Assembly (NCBI GenBank): GCA_964643355.1
Contig: CAZXPW010000004.1
Span: 62,001 to 126,000 of the forward strand
DNA: 64,000 nucleotides
Source: FEN-1350 sp964643355
GTDB lineage: Bacteria > Planctomycetota > Phycisphaerae > Sedimentisphaerales > Anaerohalosphaeraceae
Direction of reading: 5' to 3'
Every line of letters starts with the position of its first letter. Within the stretch, counting starts at the first letter, position 1. The notes below the pieces were generated by a model that saw only the letters and a program-made list of their open reading frames with translations, had not been told where the DNA came from and searched no databases. Shown here in pieces: positions 15,544-23,004 of this stretch. A program made the translations under genes and the position numbers.

Positions 15544-17829
15544 GTGACCCGTCTCAAAAGAAATCCTGCTGTAATTGGGTCATCAGTCTGGACTTCTCTC
15601 CTCTGGCTGGCGCTGTTGGCCGTGTTGTGTCTCCGCGCGTCGTTTACCGAAAGTCCCCTGGCTCCCACGACCGACGCCTCGCAACCGCTGACCCACGAGG
15701 CCTACAGCATCATCCTTTCGTCGTCGCTGCTGGCCGTTGCGGGGCTGTGGTGGCTGGGCTGTGCTATGCGTCGGCAATGGACCTGGCGGCCGGTCGGCTC
15801 GGGGTTGGGTGTTCTTTTGTTTGCTTTAGCGGCCGCAATCGGCGTTAAGGTCGCCTCGCACACCCGCAACGCCGTCACCGACGCGGTGACGATGCTGGCG
15901 GCAATGACCGCGGGGATGGTACTGGTGCAACTGCTCGACCGCCCCTATCGCGTTCGGATCACGCTGGCGGTGCTGGTTGCCCTCGGGGCCGTGCAACTCT
16001 ACCAGTGCAGCGAGCAGGCCACCTCCAGCAACGCGATGCTCATCGAACAGTACGAAAAGGACCCCGGCGCACAACTGGCGGCCCTCGGTATCGAGCCGGG
16101 CTCGTTTCAGCATTCGCTCTACGAGCACCGACTGTATTCCAGGGACATCCGCGGATTCTTCCTGACCAGCAACTCGGCCGGATCGTTTCTGCTGTTGTGC
16201 CTGGCGGCGGTGCTGGCGCTGCTTGCACAGACGCGATCGATTGCCCCCGCTTCCAATCGCGTGCTGGCGCAGGCGCTGCTGTCGCTGATGACGCTGGCGA
16301 TTCTGGCGGCGATTGCGATCACCTTCAGCAAAGGCGCGATTGGCGCGATGGTCATCGGCGTCGGTTTGTTTTTGGCGTGGCGATGGTATCGGGAGTGGAT
16401 CTTCCGTCGGCGCGTGATTCTGACATTCGCGATAGCTTTCAGCGTCTTTCTCGCCGTCGGGGCGATCCTGTATGCCGGCCTGCAGCGGGGCCGACTGCCC
16501 GGCGGCAACAGCATGCTCGTCCGGTGGCAATACTGGACGGCCTCGACGGAGATGATCCGCGACCATCCGTTGGTCGGAGTGGGCGGCGGCAACTTCGGCA
16601 TCCAATATCCGCGCTACAAGGCGCCCGAAGCGCTGGAGACCGTACAGGACCCGCACAACTTCGTATTATCGCTTCTGGCCCAGTATGGGCCGCTCGGCCT
16701 TTTGGGTTTCCTTCTGGCGATCGGCTGGCCCATCGTCCGCGACCGGTATCGAAGCGTTCCCCCCATTAGATCCGATCCGAGCTCCACGCCAACGCATCCC
16801 CCGGCGATGCTTCTGATTGGTGTTGTGTTGTGCGTCGTCTTGCTGGCGATCCGTCCGTTCTTTGTCGCGGCCGAGCCGGTCGAAGGGGATTATAATTTAT
16901 ATTTGTATATCTACTTATATTTAATACCCACGCTGGTTTTTGTCTGCGCAATGTTGATTCTCTGCGTGTCGATCCATCGCATCGTTCCCGAACACGGGTC
17001 CTGCGACACAGCGACGGCTATCCTTGATTGCGGAATCGTCGCCGTGCTGATCGCCAACCTGGTCGATTTCGCGATCTTCGAACCGGGAATCTGGACGGCC
17101 CTATGGATTGTCTTTGCCTGCCGAATCGCGATGCGGCCTTGGCAGCCGCCGCGGTTGTTCCGCTCGCCGTTTCCCGTTCGGATCGGGATGGTGGCGGCGA
17201 TGGTCGTGGCCTTTGGCGGATATCGCGAGTGGGTCTTCGAGCCCGTGGTCAACGGCGGTCGGCAGGTCCAGGCCGCCATGCGGGTACCGGATCCGAAGGA
17301 ATCCCTGTCCCTGCTGGAACCGGTCGTCAACATCGATCCGCTCAATCCCGATCTGCCGCGGATGCTTGGCAACGCGCGGCTCCAGTTTGCCCCCGACACG
17401 GATCAGGAGCAAATCCGCAAAGCCATCGCCGCGTACACGCTGTCGGCGATGCGCAATCCCGATTCCTTCAAAGCATACGAGCGCCTCGCCCGCGCTTATG
17501 AACGACTGGCCCACACGCAAACCGTCGACGCAAAAATCGTCTCGCTGCAGCAGTCGCTGGTCTGGGCTGATAAGACGCTGGAATGTTATCCGGCCTGCGA
17601 CCGCATCCTGTTTCTGCGGGCCGAACTAAACGAGCGACTCGGCCATCGAGATCGGGCGCTGGCCGATTACCGCCGTAGCGTCGAGATCGAGGACGCTTAT
17701 CGCGCCCAGTTCCGCGTTATGTACCCAGCCCGCACGATGGTCAGCCGTCTTGGTGAAAAGAACTACAATGATGCCAAATCCAGAATATCCGAATTAGAAA
17801 AGGCCTCTTCCACCCCCTCCAATCCATGA
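15544..17829 (+). CDS. O-antigen ligase/polymerase-like membrane protein with C-terminal TPR-like region
   Basis: A 761-residue polytopic membrane protein. The first ~500 residues hold about twelve hydrophobic helices and the Wzy/WaaL-like region: a large periplasmic loop, then H-P-L-V-G-V-G-G-G-N-F-G near residue 340 and D-P-H-N-F-V-L-S-L-L-A-Q-Y-G-P-L-G-L-L-G near 368, which are characteristic of O-antigen ligase family proteins. The last ~180 residues look like tetratricopeptide repeats (A-Y-E-R-L-A-R-A-Y-E-R-L-A, A-L-A-D-Y-R-R-S-V-E). The GTG start at 15544 is the earliest plausible one. It could ligate O-antigen to lipid A core, polymerise a polysaccharide, or glycosylate protein; sequence alone does not decide. 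Confidence 0.8.
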   Translation: MTRLKRNPAVIGSSVWTSLLWLALLAVLCLRASFTESPLAPTTDASQPLTHEAYSIILSSSLLAVAGLWWLGCAMRRQWTWRPVGSGLGVLLFALAAAIGVKVASHTRNAVTDAVTMLAAMTAGMVLVQLLDRPYRVRITLAVLVALGAVQLYQCSEQATSSNAMLIEQYEKDPGAQLAALGIEPGSFQHSLYEHRLYSRDIRGFFLTSNSAGSFLLLCLAAVLALLAQTRSIAPASNRVLAQALLSLMTLAILAAIAITFSKGAIGAMVIGVGLFLAWRWYREWIFRRRVILTFAIAFSVFLAVGAILYAGLQRGRLPGGNSMLVRWQYWTASTEMIRDHPLVGVGGGNFGIQYPRYKAPEALETVQDPHNFVLSLLAQYGPLGLLGFLLAIGWPIVRDRYRSVPPIRSDPSSTPTHPPAMLLIGVVLCVVLLAIRPFFVAAEPVEGDYNLYLYIYLYLIPTLVFVCAMLILCVSIHRIVPEHGSCDTATAILDCGIVAVLIANLVDFAIFEPGIWTALWIVFACRIAMRPWQPPRLFRSPFPVRIGMVAAMVVAFGGYREWVFEPVVNGGRQVQAAMRVPDPKESLSLLEPVVNIDPLNPDLPRMLGNARLQFAPDTDQEQIRKAIAAYTLSAMRNPDSFKAYERLARAYERLAHTQTVDAKIVSLQQSLVWADKTLECYPACDRILFLRAELNERLGHRDRALADYRRSVEIEDAYRAQFRVMYPARTMVSRLGEKNYNDAKSRISELEKASSTPSNP

Positions 17830-17843
17830 TCCTCAGGCGCAAT

Positions 17844-17868
17844 AAAAAGGGACGCACCGATGCGCCCC
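17844..17868 (-). terminator. Intrinsic terminator of the trpR-trpB2 unit
   Basis: On the minus strand GGGGCGCA-TCGG-TGCGTCCC (one mismatch) is followed by TTTTTATT. It starts about 32 bp downstream of the trpB2 stop. Confidence 0.7.
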
Positions 17869-17873
17869 TGGTC

Positions 17874-17894
17874 TAATCCTATCCCCTAAATCCG
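17874..17894. repeat. Short heptad repeat array next to trpB2
   Basis: Units TAATCCT, ATCCCCT, AAATCCG, the same type as at 14451-14478, in the gap between two convergent genes. Confidence 0.6.
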
Positions 17895-17899
17895 AACCA

Positions 17900-19288
17900 T
17901 CACCACTTGCCGGATTTATTTCGCGCGGCGGGGGGGAAGCCCTTGAGGGTTTCACCGGCCTTGCGGATCTCGTCGTCGGGCAGAGAATACGGCGACAATT
18001 TGCCCGTTAGGTAAGCGTCGTAACCGCTAAGATCCATCAGCCCGTGGCCGCTGTAGTTGAAGAGGATGACCTTTTCCCTGCCTTCTTCTTTGGCCTTGTT
18101 GGCCTCCTGAATCACGGCGGCGATGGCATGGCTGGTCTCCGGCGCGGCGATGGCGCCTTCGGTTTGCGCCCAGGTCATCGCGGCCTTGTAGCACTCGATC
18201 TGGTCGATCGCCCTGGGTGTATGCAGGCCTTCGACGATGGCCTGGCAAACGAGCGGGGCCATGCCGTGGTAGCGAAGTCCGCCGGCGTGAATGGGGGGCG
18301 GCACGAACGAGTGACCGAGCGAGAACATGGCCAGAAGGGGAGTCGTGCAGGCGGTGTCGCCAAAATCATAAACAAACGGGCCCTTGGTCATTTTCGGACA
18401 CGCCGTCGGCTCAACGGGAATGATCTCGATCTTGGCGCCGTTGATCTTGTCGGCCGTAAAGGGAAAAGCCAACCCTGCAAAATTACTGCCGCCGCCCGCG
18501 CATCCGATGACGATATCGGGGGTTTTTTCGTTGATACTCTTGAGCTGGGCCTTGGCCTCCTGGCCGATGATGGTCTGATGCAACATCACATGGTTGAGCA
18601 CGCTGCCGAGGGAGTAGCGGGTCTGCCCCTTTGGATCCGTAACGGCCTGCTCGATGGCCTCCGATATGGCGATCCCCAGCGAGCCGGGCGTATCGGGTGT
18701 TTCCGCGAGGATCTTGCGGCCGGCATTGGTTTCGGAACTCGGGCTGGGAACACAGTTGGCGCCCCAGACCTGCATCATCAGTTTGCGGAAGGGTTTCTGG
18801 TCAAAACTGATACGGACCATGAAGACCTTGCACTCCAGGCCGATGAGCTTACAGGCAAAAGCCAAAGCCGAACCCCACTGACCGGCACCCGTCTCGGTCG
18901 TTAGCCGTTTGATACCAAACTGCTTATTATACCAGGCCTGCGGAACGGCCGTATTGGGCTTGTGACTTCCGGGAGGGGAAGTCGATTCGTCTTTGTAGTA
19001 GATACGGGCCGGCGTCTGGAGGTGGCGTTCGAGATAGACCGCGCGGCGAAGCGGGGCCGGACGCCAACGATACAGGATATCAAGGATTTCCTCGGGAATC
19101 GGGATCCACCGTTGAGTGCTGACTTCCTGCTCGATGAGGTTCATCGGGAACACGGGGGCGAGCATGTCCGGGGAGACGGGCTTTCCGCCGGGGCCCAGCG
19201 GTGGCAACGGGGGCGTCGGCAAATCGGCCGCCAGGTTGTACCACTGACGCGGGATGTCTTTTTCCTGCAAGAGGATTTTTCGGTCCAT
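17900..19288 (-). CDS. trpB: Tryptophan synthase beta chain, TrpB2 type
   Basis: PLP enzyme condensing indole (or a related nucleophile) with serine to tryptophan. At 462 residues it is longer than canonical TrpB (about 400) and matches the TrpB2 subfamily, with an N-terminal extension (L-P-T-P-P-L-P-P-L) and the block R-P-A-P-L-R-R-A-V-Y-L-E. The PLP lysine is K110 in G-S-H-K-P-N-T-A. The phosphate-binding loop is G-C-A-G-G-G-S-N-F-A-G. The indole-channel context T-G-A-G-Q-W-G is present. GGAG lies 7 nt before the ATG. There is no trpA next to it; TrpB2 enzymes commonly act without TrpA or salvage free indole. It is preceded by 10 bp by a TrpR-family gene, so tryptophan-dependent repression is likely. 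Confidence 0.92.
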   Translation of the reverse strand: MDRKILLQEKDIPRQWYNLAADLPTPPLPPLGPGGKPVSPDMLAPVFPMNLIEQEVSTQRWIPIPEEILDILYRWRPAPLRRAVYLERHLQTPARIYYKDESTSPPGSHKPNTAVPQAWYNKQFGIKRLTTETGAGQWGSALAFACKLIGLECKVFMVRISFDQKPFRKLMMQVWGANCVPSPSSETNAGRKILAETPDTPGSLGIAISEAIEQAVTDPKGQTRYSLGSVLNHVMLHQTIIGQEAKAQLKSINEKTPDIVIGCAGGGSNFAGLAFPFTADKINGAKIEIIPVEPTACPKMTKGPFVYDFGDTACTTPLLAMFSLGHSFVPPPIHAGGLRYHGMAPLVCQAIVEGLHTPRAIDQIECYKAAMTWAQTEGAIAAPETSHAIAAVIQEANKAKEEGREKVILFNYSGHGLMDLSGYDAYLTGKLSPYSLPDDEIRKAGETLKGFPPAARNKSGKW

Positions 19289-19298
19289 GGGTTTTCTC

Positions 19299-19562
19299 CT
19301 ATCGGCTGGATAACATTTTCCTGGATATTGAGTTTCGCTGCTTGAGAATTTTGGCTCCGCGGGTGATTTTACACAAACTGACCCCCAGTTGTTCGGCGAT
19401 ATCTCGCTGGGGCAGGCCCTGATGCAAAAGCTGCATCAATTCCCATCGCAAGGCCAGATCATGCCGCTCGGCGGAGGTGAAAATTTCGTCGAAGAACTGA
19501 CGCATCTCTTCCGCTTTTCGAATTTGGCAAAACACTTCCATCAGGTCATCGATTGATGACAT
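19299..19562 (-). CDS. trpR: TrpR-family transcriptional repressor
   Basis: An 87-residue helix-turn-helix protein of the Trp repressor/YerC superfamily. Residues about 30-72 align by eye with E. coli TrpR: S-A-E-R-H-D-L-A-L-R-W-E-L-M-Q-L-L corresponds to T-P-D-E-R-E-A-L-G-T-R-V; G-L-P-Q-R-D-I-A-E-Q-L-G-V-S to G-E-M-S-Q-R-E-L-K-N-E-L-G-A; K-I-T-R-G-A to T-I-T-R-G-S. AGGAG precedes the ATG. The gene is the first of a two-gene unit with trpB2 (10-bp gap), like the autoregulated trpR-trpB-trpA arrangement known in Chlamydia. Binding of tryptophan as co-repressor is inferred from the neighbour, not shown. Confidence 0.85.
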   Translation of the reverse strand: MSSIDDLMEVFCQIRKAEEMRQFFDEIFTSAERHDLALRWELMQLLHQGLPQRDIAEQLGVSLCKITRGAKILKQRNSISRKMLSSR

Positions 19563-19582
19563 AATCGCTCCTGCGCATCAGA

Positions 19583-19600
19583 GTTTCTTTGAATAGAAAC
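19583..19600 (-). promoter_or_regulatory. Candidate TrpR operator
   Basis: A perfect inverted repeat GTTTCT-N6-AGAAAC immediately downstream of the -10 box, covering the expected transcription start of trpR-trpB2. Its position is that of a repressor operator. It does not resemble the E. coli CTAGTT-type trp operator, so recognition by this TrpR is inference. Confidence 0.5.
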
Positions 19601-19629
19601 ATTGTACAAAAACGGAATGGGAAAATCAA
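19601..19629 (-). promoter_or_regulatory. Promoter of trpR-trpB2
   Basis: On the minus strand TTGATT (19629-19624), 17 bp, TACAAT (19606-19601). These are the same hexamers and spacing as the promoter at 2969-2997. Confidence 0.7.
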
Positions 19630-19647
19630 CATTCGTTTGAAAAATTT

Positions 19648-20547
19648 TCATTGCCCGACCGTGGTGTGATAATATTCATGATATGAAAGCAACCGTATGC
19701 CGCGTACGGCGACGATCTGTTTGACTTTAGAGCTGGTAAAGGCCAAGGTTACGCCCTGTCGATCCGCGGCGACATCCTCGTAGCCCTTGTGGCCGAGCGC
19801 CTGCATCTCCGGCGTGTCAAGACCCGGGTGTTCGATGAAATACCAGTCGCCGGGAGTCAGCTTGCCCAGCAGTCCGACCAGAGCGGCCTCTTTCTGCGAG
19901 GGGGTGCGTGCGGCCTGACCCCAATGGCCGATGCTGCGAACGGTCTGCGGCAATTCCAGAGGAAGCTTGTATTCCTCGGCCAGCCGCTGGGTCAATTGCC
20001 GAAGATCCGGACGGATCAGCGGTGTCCCCATATGGGCCGACAGATGCGTCACCTGCGGAATCAACCGCTTGGCCAGTTCGATTTGGGCGCGCAGTTCTTT
20101 TTCCACATCTTCGGCTTTTGGCTTGGCCTCGAGAAAACCCGTCTCGGGAGGAAAATCCTTTCGTTGGGAGTTGCTGGAGAAGAAGTAGCCGGCGGCGTCG
20201 GTGATCGAAGAGGGACCCGTCAGCGGCCGCCATCTGAAGTTGTCCCATTCGCTGGTCAGCGTCAGGTGAACCCCGACATCCAGGCCCGGATTGTCGTTGA
20301 GCATTTTGACCGCTTCCGGGAACCACGGCGCCGGAACCATCACCTCCACTGAGCGGACGATCCCCTCGCGATACGACTGGATGCAGGCCAGATTGGCCGC
20401 GTGACTGGAACCGATGTCGTCGCCCCGGACGATCAGACGGATTTCCTCTTTGATAATGCTATTTGATTGGGAACAAAAACCGACCACCGCAATCAAAAAT
20501 CCCGCCGCAATCCCGCCGGGAACGGCGATTTTCATCGGTGTACGCAT
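19648..20547 (-). CDS. ChbG/YdjC-like carbohydrate deacetylase, exported
   Basis: A 299-residue protein of the YdjC/ChbG polysaccharide-deacetylase superfamily. Residues after the N-terminal hydrophobic signal include R-L-I-V-R-G-D-D-I-G (metal-binding Asp pair) near 40, D-V-G-V-H-L-T-L-T-S-E-W near 100, T-H-L-S-A-H-M-G-T (His) near 170, and a conserved H-P-G-L near 245. Family members remove acetyl groups from chitooligosaccharides or other sugars using a divalent metal. I chose ATG 20547 (GGAG upstream) over an in-frame ATG at 20607 because it places the hydrophobic segment close to the N-terminus. A signal peptide or anchor suggests it acts outside the cytoplasm, unlike E. coli ChbG. Confidence 0.8.
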   Translation of the reverse strand: MRTPMKIAVPGGIAAGFLIAVVGFCSQSNSIIKEEIRLIVRGDDIGSSHAANLACIQSYREGIVRSVEVMVPAPWFPEAVKMLNDNPGLDVGVHLTLTSEWDNFRWRPLTGPSSITDAAGYFFSSNSQRKDFPPETGFLEAKPKAEDVEKELRAQIELAKRLIPQVTHLSAHMGTPLIRPDLRQLTQRLAEEYKLPLELPQTVRSIGHWGQAARTPSQKEAALVGLLGKLTPGDWYFIEHPGLDTPEMQALGHKGYEDVAADRQGVTLAFTSSKVKQIVAVRGIRLLSYHEYYHTTVGQ

Positions 20548-20702
20548 TGTGAATCTCCAAAATAGATTCGAATTCAAAGCGTTAGTATAAACCCCTTTAT
20601 GGTGCAAATCGAAGGAAATTTACCGAGGCCGATAAGATCGCCCAAAGCGTCCGAATAGCGGCAATGGCCAAAGGTTGACGATGGAAGACAAAGTGGAGAA
20701 AT

Positions 20703-20733
20703 CCTTGAATTCAAGGCCATATTTTGGTATAAT
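20703..20733 (+). promoter_or_regulatory. Promoter with -35-overlapping palindrome before the STAS gene
   Basis: TTGAAT (20705-20710), 17 bp, perfect TATAAT (20728-20733). The -35 is embedded in the 14-bp perfect palindrome CCTTGAATTCAAGG (20703-20716), a plausible operator. The leader to the ATG at 20866 is about 125 nt. Confidence 0.65.
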
Positions 20734-20760
20734 TCATATGTCAGTCATGGGGGAAACTCA

Positions 20761-20782
20761 GGTTTCGACCCGTATCGAAACC
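20761..20782 (+). promoter_or_regulatory. Leader hairpin upstream of the STAS gene
   Basis: GGTTTCGA-CCCGTA-TCGAAACC is a perfect 8-bp inverted repeat about 20 nt after the predicted transcript start. It may act as mRNA structure or a second operator. Confidence 0.45.
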
Positions 20783-20865
20783 GACCGGAAGTTTGGGTTG
20801 ACAGCCGAAATGATTCCCGTGGGGGGATTCCATCGGCCCTGTATCGTTTTGTGACAGGAATGGGA

Positions 20866-21318
20866 ATGAGCAAGAAAAAGACATTTGCGACCGTGCAGCA
20901 CCAGGAAGGATTCACCTGGATCCGTTTTGAGGTAGACCGATTGATCGAAACCCGTGAACGGATCGAGATGAAAGAATGCCTGCGCAAGGCCATTGAATCC
21001 GGTTCGGGTCGGAACCTGCTGCTGGACTGCTCGCAGGTACAGTCGGTTTCGACGGGTACTCTGGCTGTCTTGCTGAAGTTGCAGCGGCAACTTTTCGACA
21101 ATGGCCAGCGGCTCAAACTCTGCGGTCTCCATCGCGGCAAACTTGTTCCCGCTTCCTCCGATTCGTATTGCCATGAATTGTTCCGCGTCTTCGAGCTGGA
21201 CCGTTTTTTTGATGTCTGCGATGAATCGCGGATGTCGTTCGATCAGTGCGCCGGTACTTCTTCGCAGAGAAACCTGCGCCATTCGGACTCTACCGCTCCT
21301 CAGCCGGTCTCTTGCTGA
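20866..21318 (+). CDS. STAS-domain protein (anti-sigma factor antagonist-like)
   Basis: A 150-residue protein whose residues about 8-115 fit the STAS fold: beta strand W-I-R-F-E-V, helix with I-E-M-K-E-C-L-R-K-A, N-L-L-L-D-C-S-Q-V-Q-S-V-S-T-G-T-L-A-V-L-L-K-L, then G-Q-R-L-K-L-C-G-L. The segment D-C-S-x-V-x-S-V-S-T-G-T-L corresponds to the region that carries the phosphorylatable serine in SpoIIAA-type antagonists (usually D-S-S-G-L); here S-T-G replaces it, so control by serine phosphorylation is uncertain. The tail (last ~35 residues) is low-complexity, S/Q-rich. No anti-sigma kinase or phosphatase gene is adjacent. The start at 20866 has AGGA 6-7 nt upstream; GTG 20851 and ATG 20860 are alternatives. 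Confidence 0.75.
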   Translation: MSKKKTFATVQHQEGFTWIRFEVDRLIETRERIEMKECLRKAIESGSGRNLLLDCSQVQSVSTGTLAVLLKLQRQLFDNGQRLKLCGLHRGKLVPASSDSYCHELFRVFELDRFFDVCDESRMSFDQCAGTSSQRNLRHSDSTAPQPVSC

Positions 21319-21383
21319 CCGCAAGCCGTTTTCTCCGACGACGCCATTCCACGGAAGAACCCGCTCTAACCGGGAACCGTCCC

Positions 21384-21412
21384 TTGCCGGAACTGTCGTT
21401 TTGGGCTATAAT
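21384..21412 (+). promoter_or_regulatory. Promoter of the sulfotransferase gene
   Basis: TTGCCG (21384-21389), 17 bp, perfect TATAAT (21407-21412), about 55 bp before the ATG at 21468. Confidence 0.55.
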
Positions 21413-21467
21413 GGTTCTGCTTGGAAACGACGCGTTTTGAGTCTAAACGGATTCCGGTGTAAGGCGT

Positions 21468-22043
21468 ATGGCGGCATCGTATCTGACAATCGTATCCGGC
21501 CTGCCCCGTTCGGGGACCAGCATGATGATGCAGGTTCTCTGCGCCGGCGGTCTGGAGCCATTGGCCGACCACCAGCGCAAGGCCGATGAAGACAATCCCC
21601 GCGGCTACTACGAGTTCGAAGCCGTCAAGCGGACCCGGCAGGACCCCACATGGCTGATGGCATCCCACGGCAAGGCCGTCAAGATGGTCTATCGTCTGCT
21701 CTACGATCTGCCCCGCGAATACCAGTACCGTGTGATATTTCTCTGTCGCGACCTGAAGGAAGTGCTGGCAAGCCAGAACAAAATGCTTCAGCGGCTCGGC
21801 AAAAATCCCGCCCCTGTTCCGGATGATCAGATGGAAAATCTGTTCCGCAGTCAACTGGCCGACTTCGACCGTTGGATTGCCGAACGGCCGAATTTTTCGA
21901 TACTGCGGGTCGAATACAAAGACATGGTTACCGATCCCCGCCCGTCCTGCGAACGGATCAATCGTTTCCTCGACGACCGCCTGAATGTCGAAGCCATGAT
22001 CCGGGCTGTGGATCCGAACCTGTATCGCAATCGCAAGGAGTGA
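21468..22043 (+). CDS. Sulfotransferase-family protein
   Basis: A 191-residue P-loop protein. Its N-terminus V-S-G-L-P-R-S-G-T-S-M-M-M-Q-V-L (about residues 8-24) is the 5'-phosphosulfate-binding loop of PAPS-dependent sulfotransferases. The 3'-phosphate-binding region may be V-I-F-L-C-R-D-L-K-E-V-L-A-S-Q near residues 88-102, where sulfotransferases have R-D-P-x-x-x-x-x-S. It is short for the superfamily (usually 250 or more), so it may be a minimal or divergent member. It lies 48 bp upstream of cysteine synthase in the same orientation, so a link to sulfur metabolism is plausible. The acceptor is unknown. Confidence 0.7.
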   Translation: MAASYLTIVSGLPRSGTSMMMQVLCAGGLEPLADHQRKADEDNPRGYYEFEAVKRTRQDPTWLMASHGKAVKMVYRLLYDLPREYQYRVIFLCRDLKEVLASQNKMLQRLGKNPAPVPDDQMENLFRSQLADFDRWIAERPNFSILRVEYKDMVTDPRPSCERINRFLDDRLNVEAMIRAVDPNLYRNRKE

Positions 22044-22065
22044 TCCGATCTCGGATCCTCGGATC
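22042..22065. repeat. Inverted repeat between sulfotransferase and cysK
   Basis: Arms GATCCGA (22042-22048) and TCGGATC (22059-22065) with a 10-nt loop that itself contains another CGGATC. The first arm overlaps the sulfotransferase stop codon. It has no T run, so it is not a canonical terminator; it could be an operator or mRNA structure ahead of cysK. Confidence 0.4.
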
Positions 22066-22091
22066 GAATCAAACAGAGTTTGTGAGGAGTT

Positions 22092-22979
<888 letters not shown>

Positions 22980-23004
22980 CGATCCCAATTCGAAAGGAGA
23001 TCGT

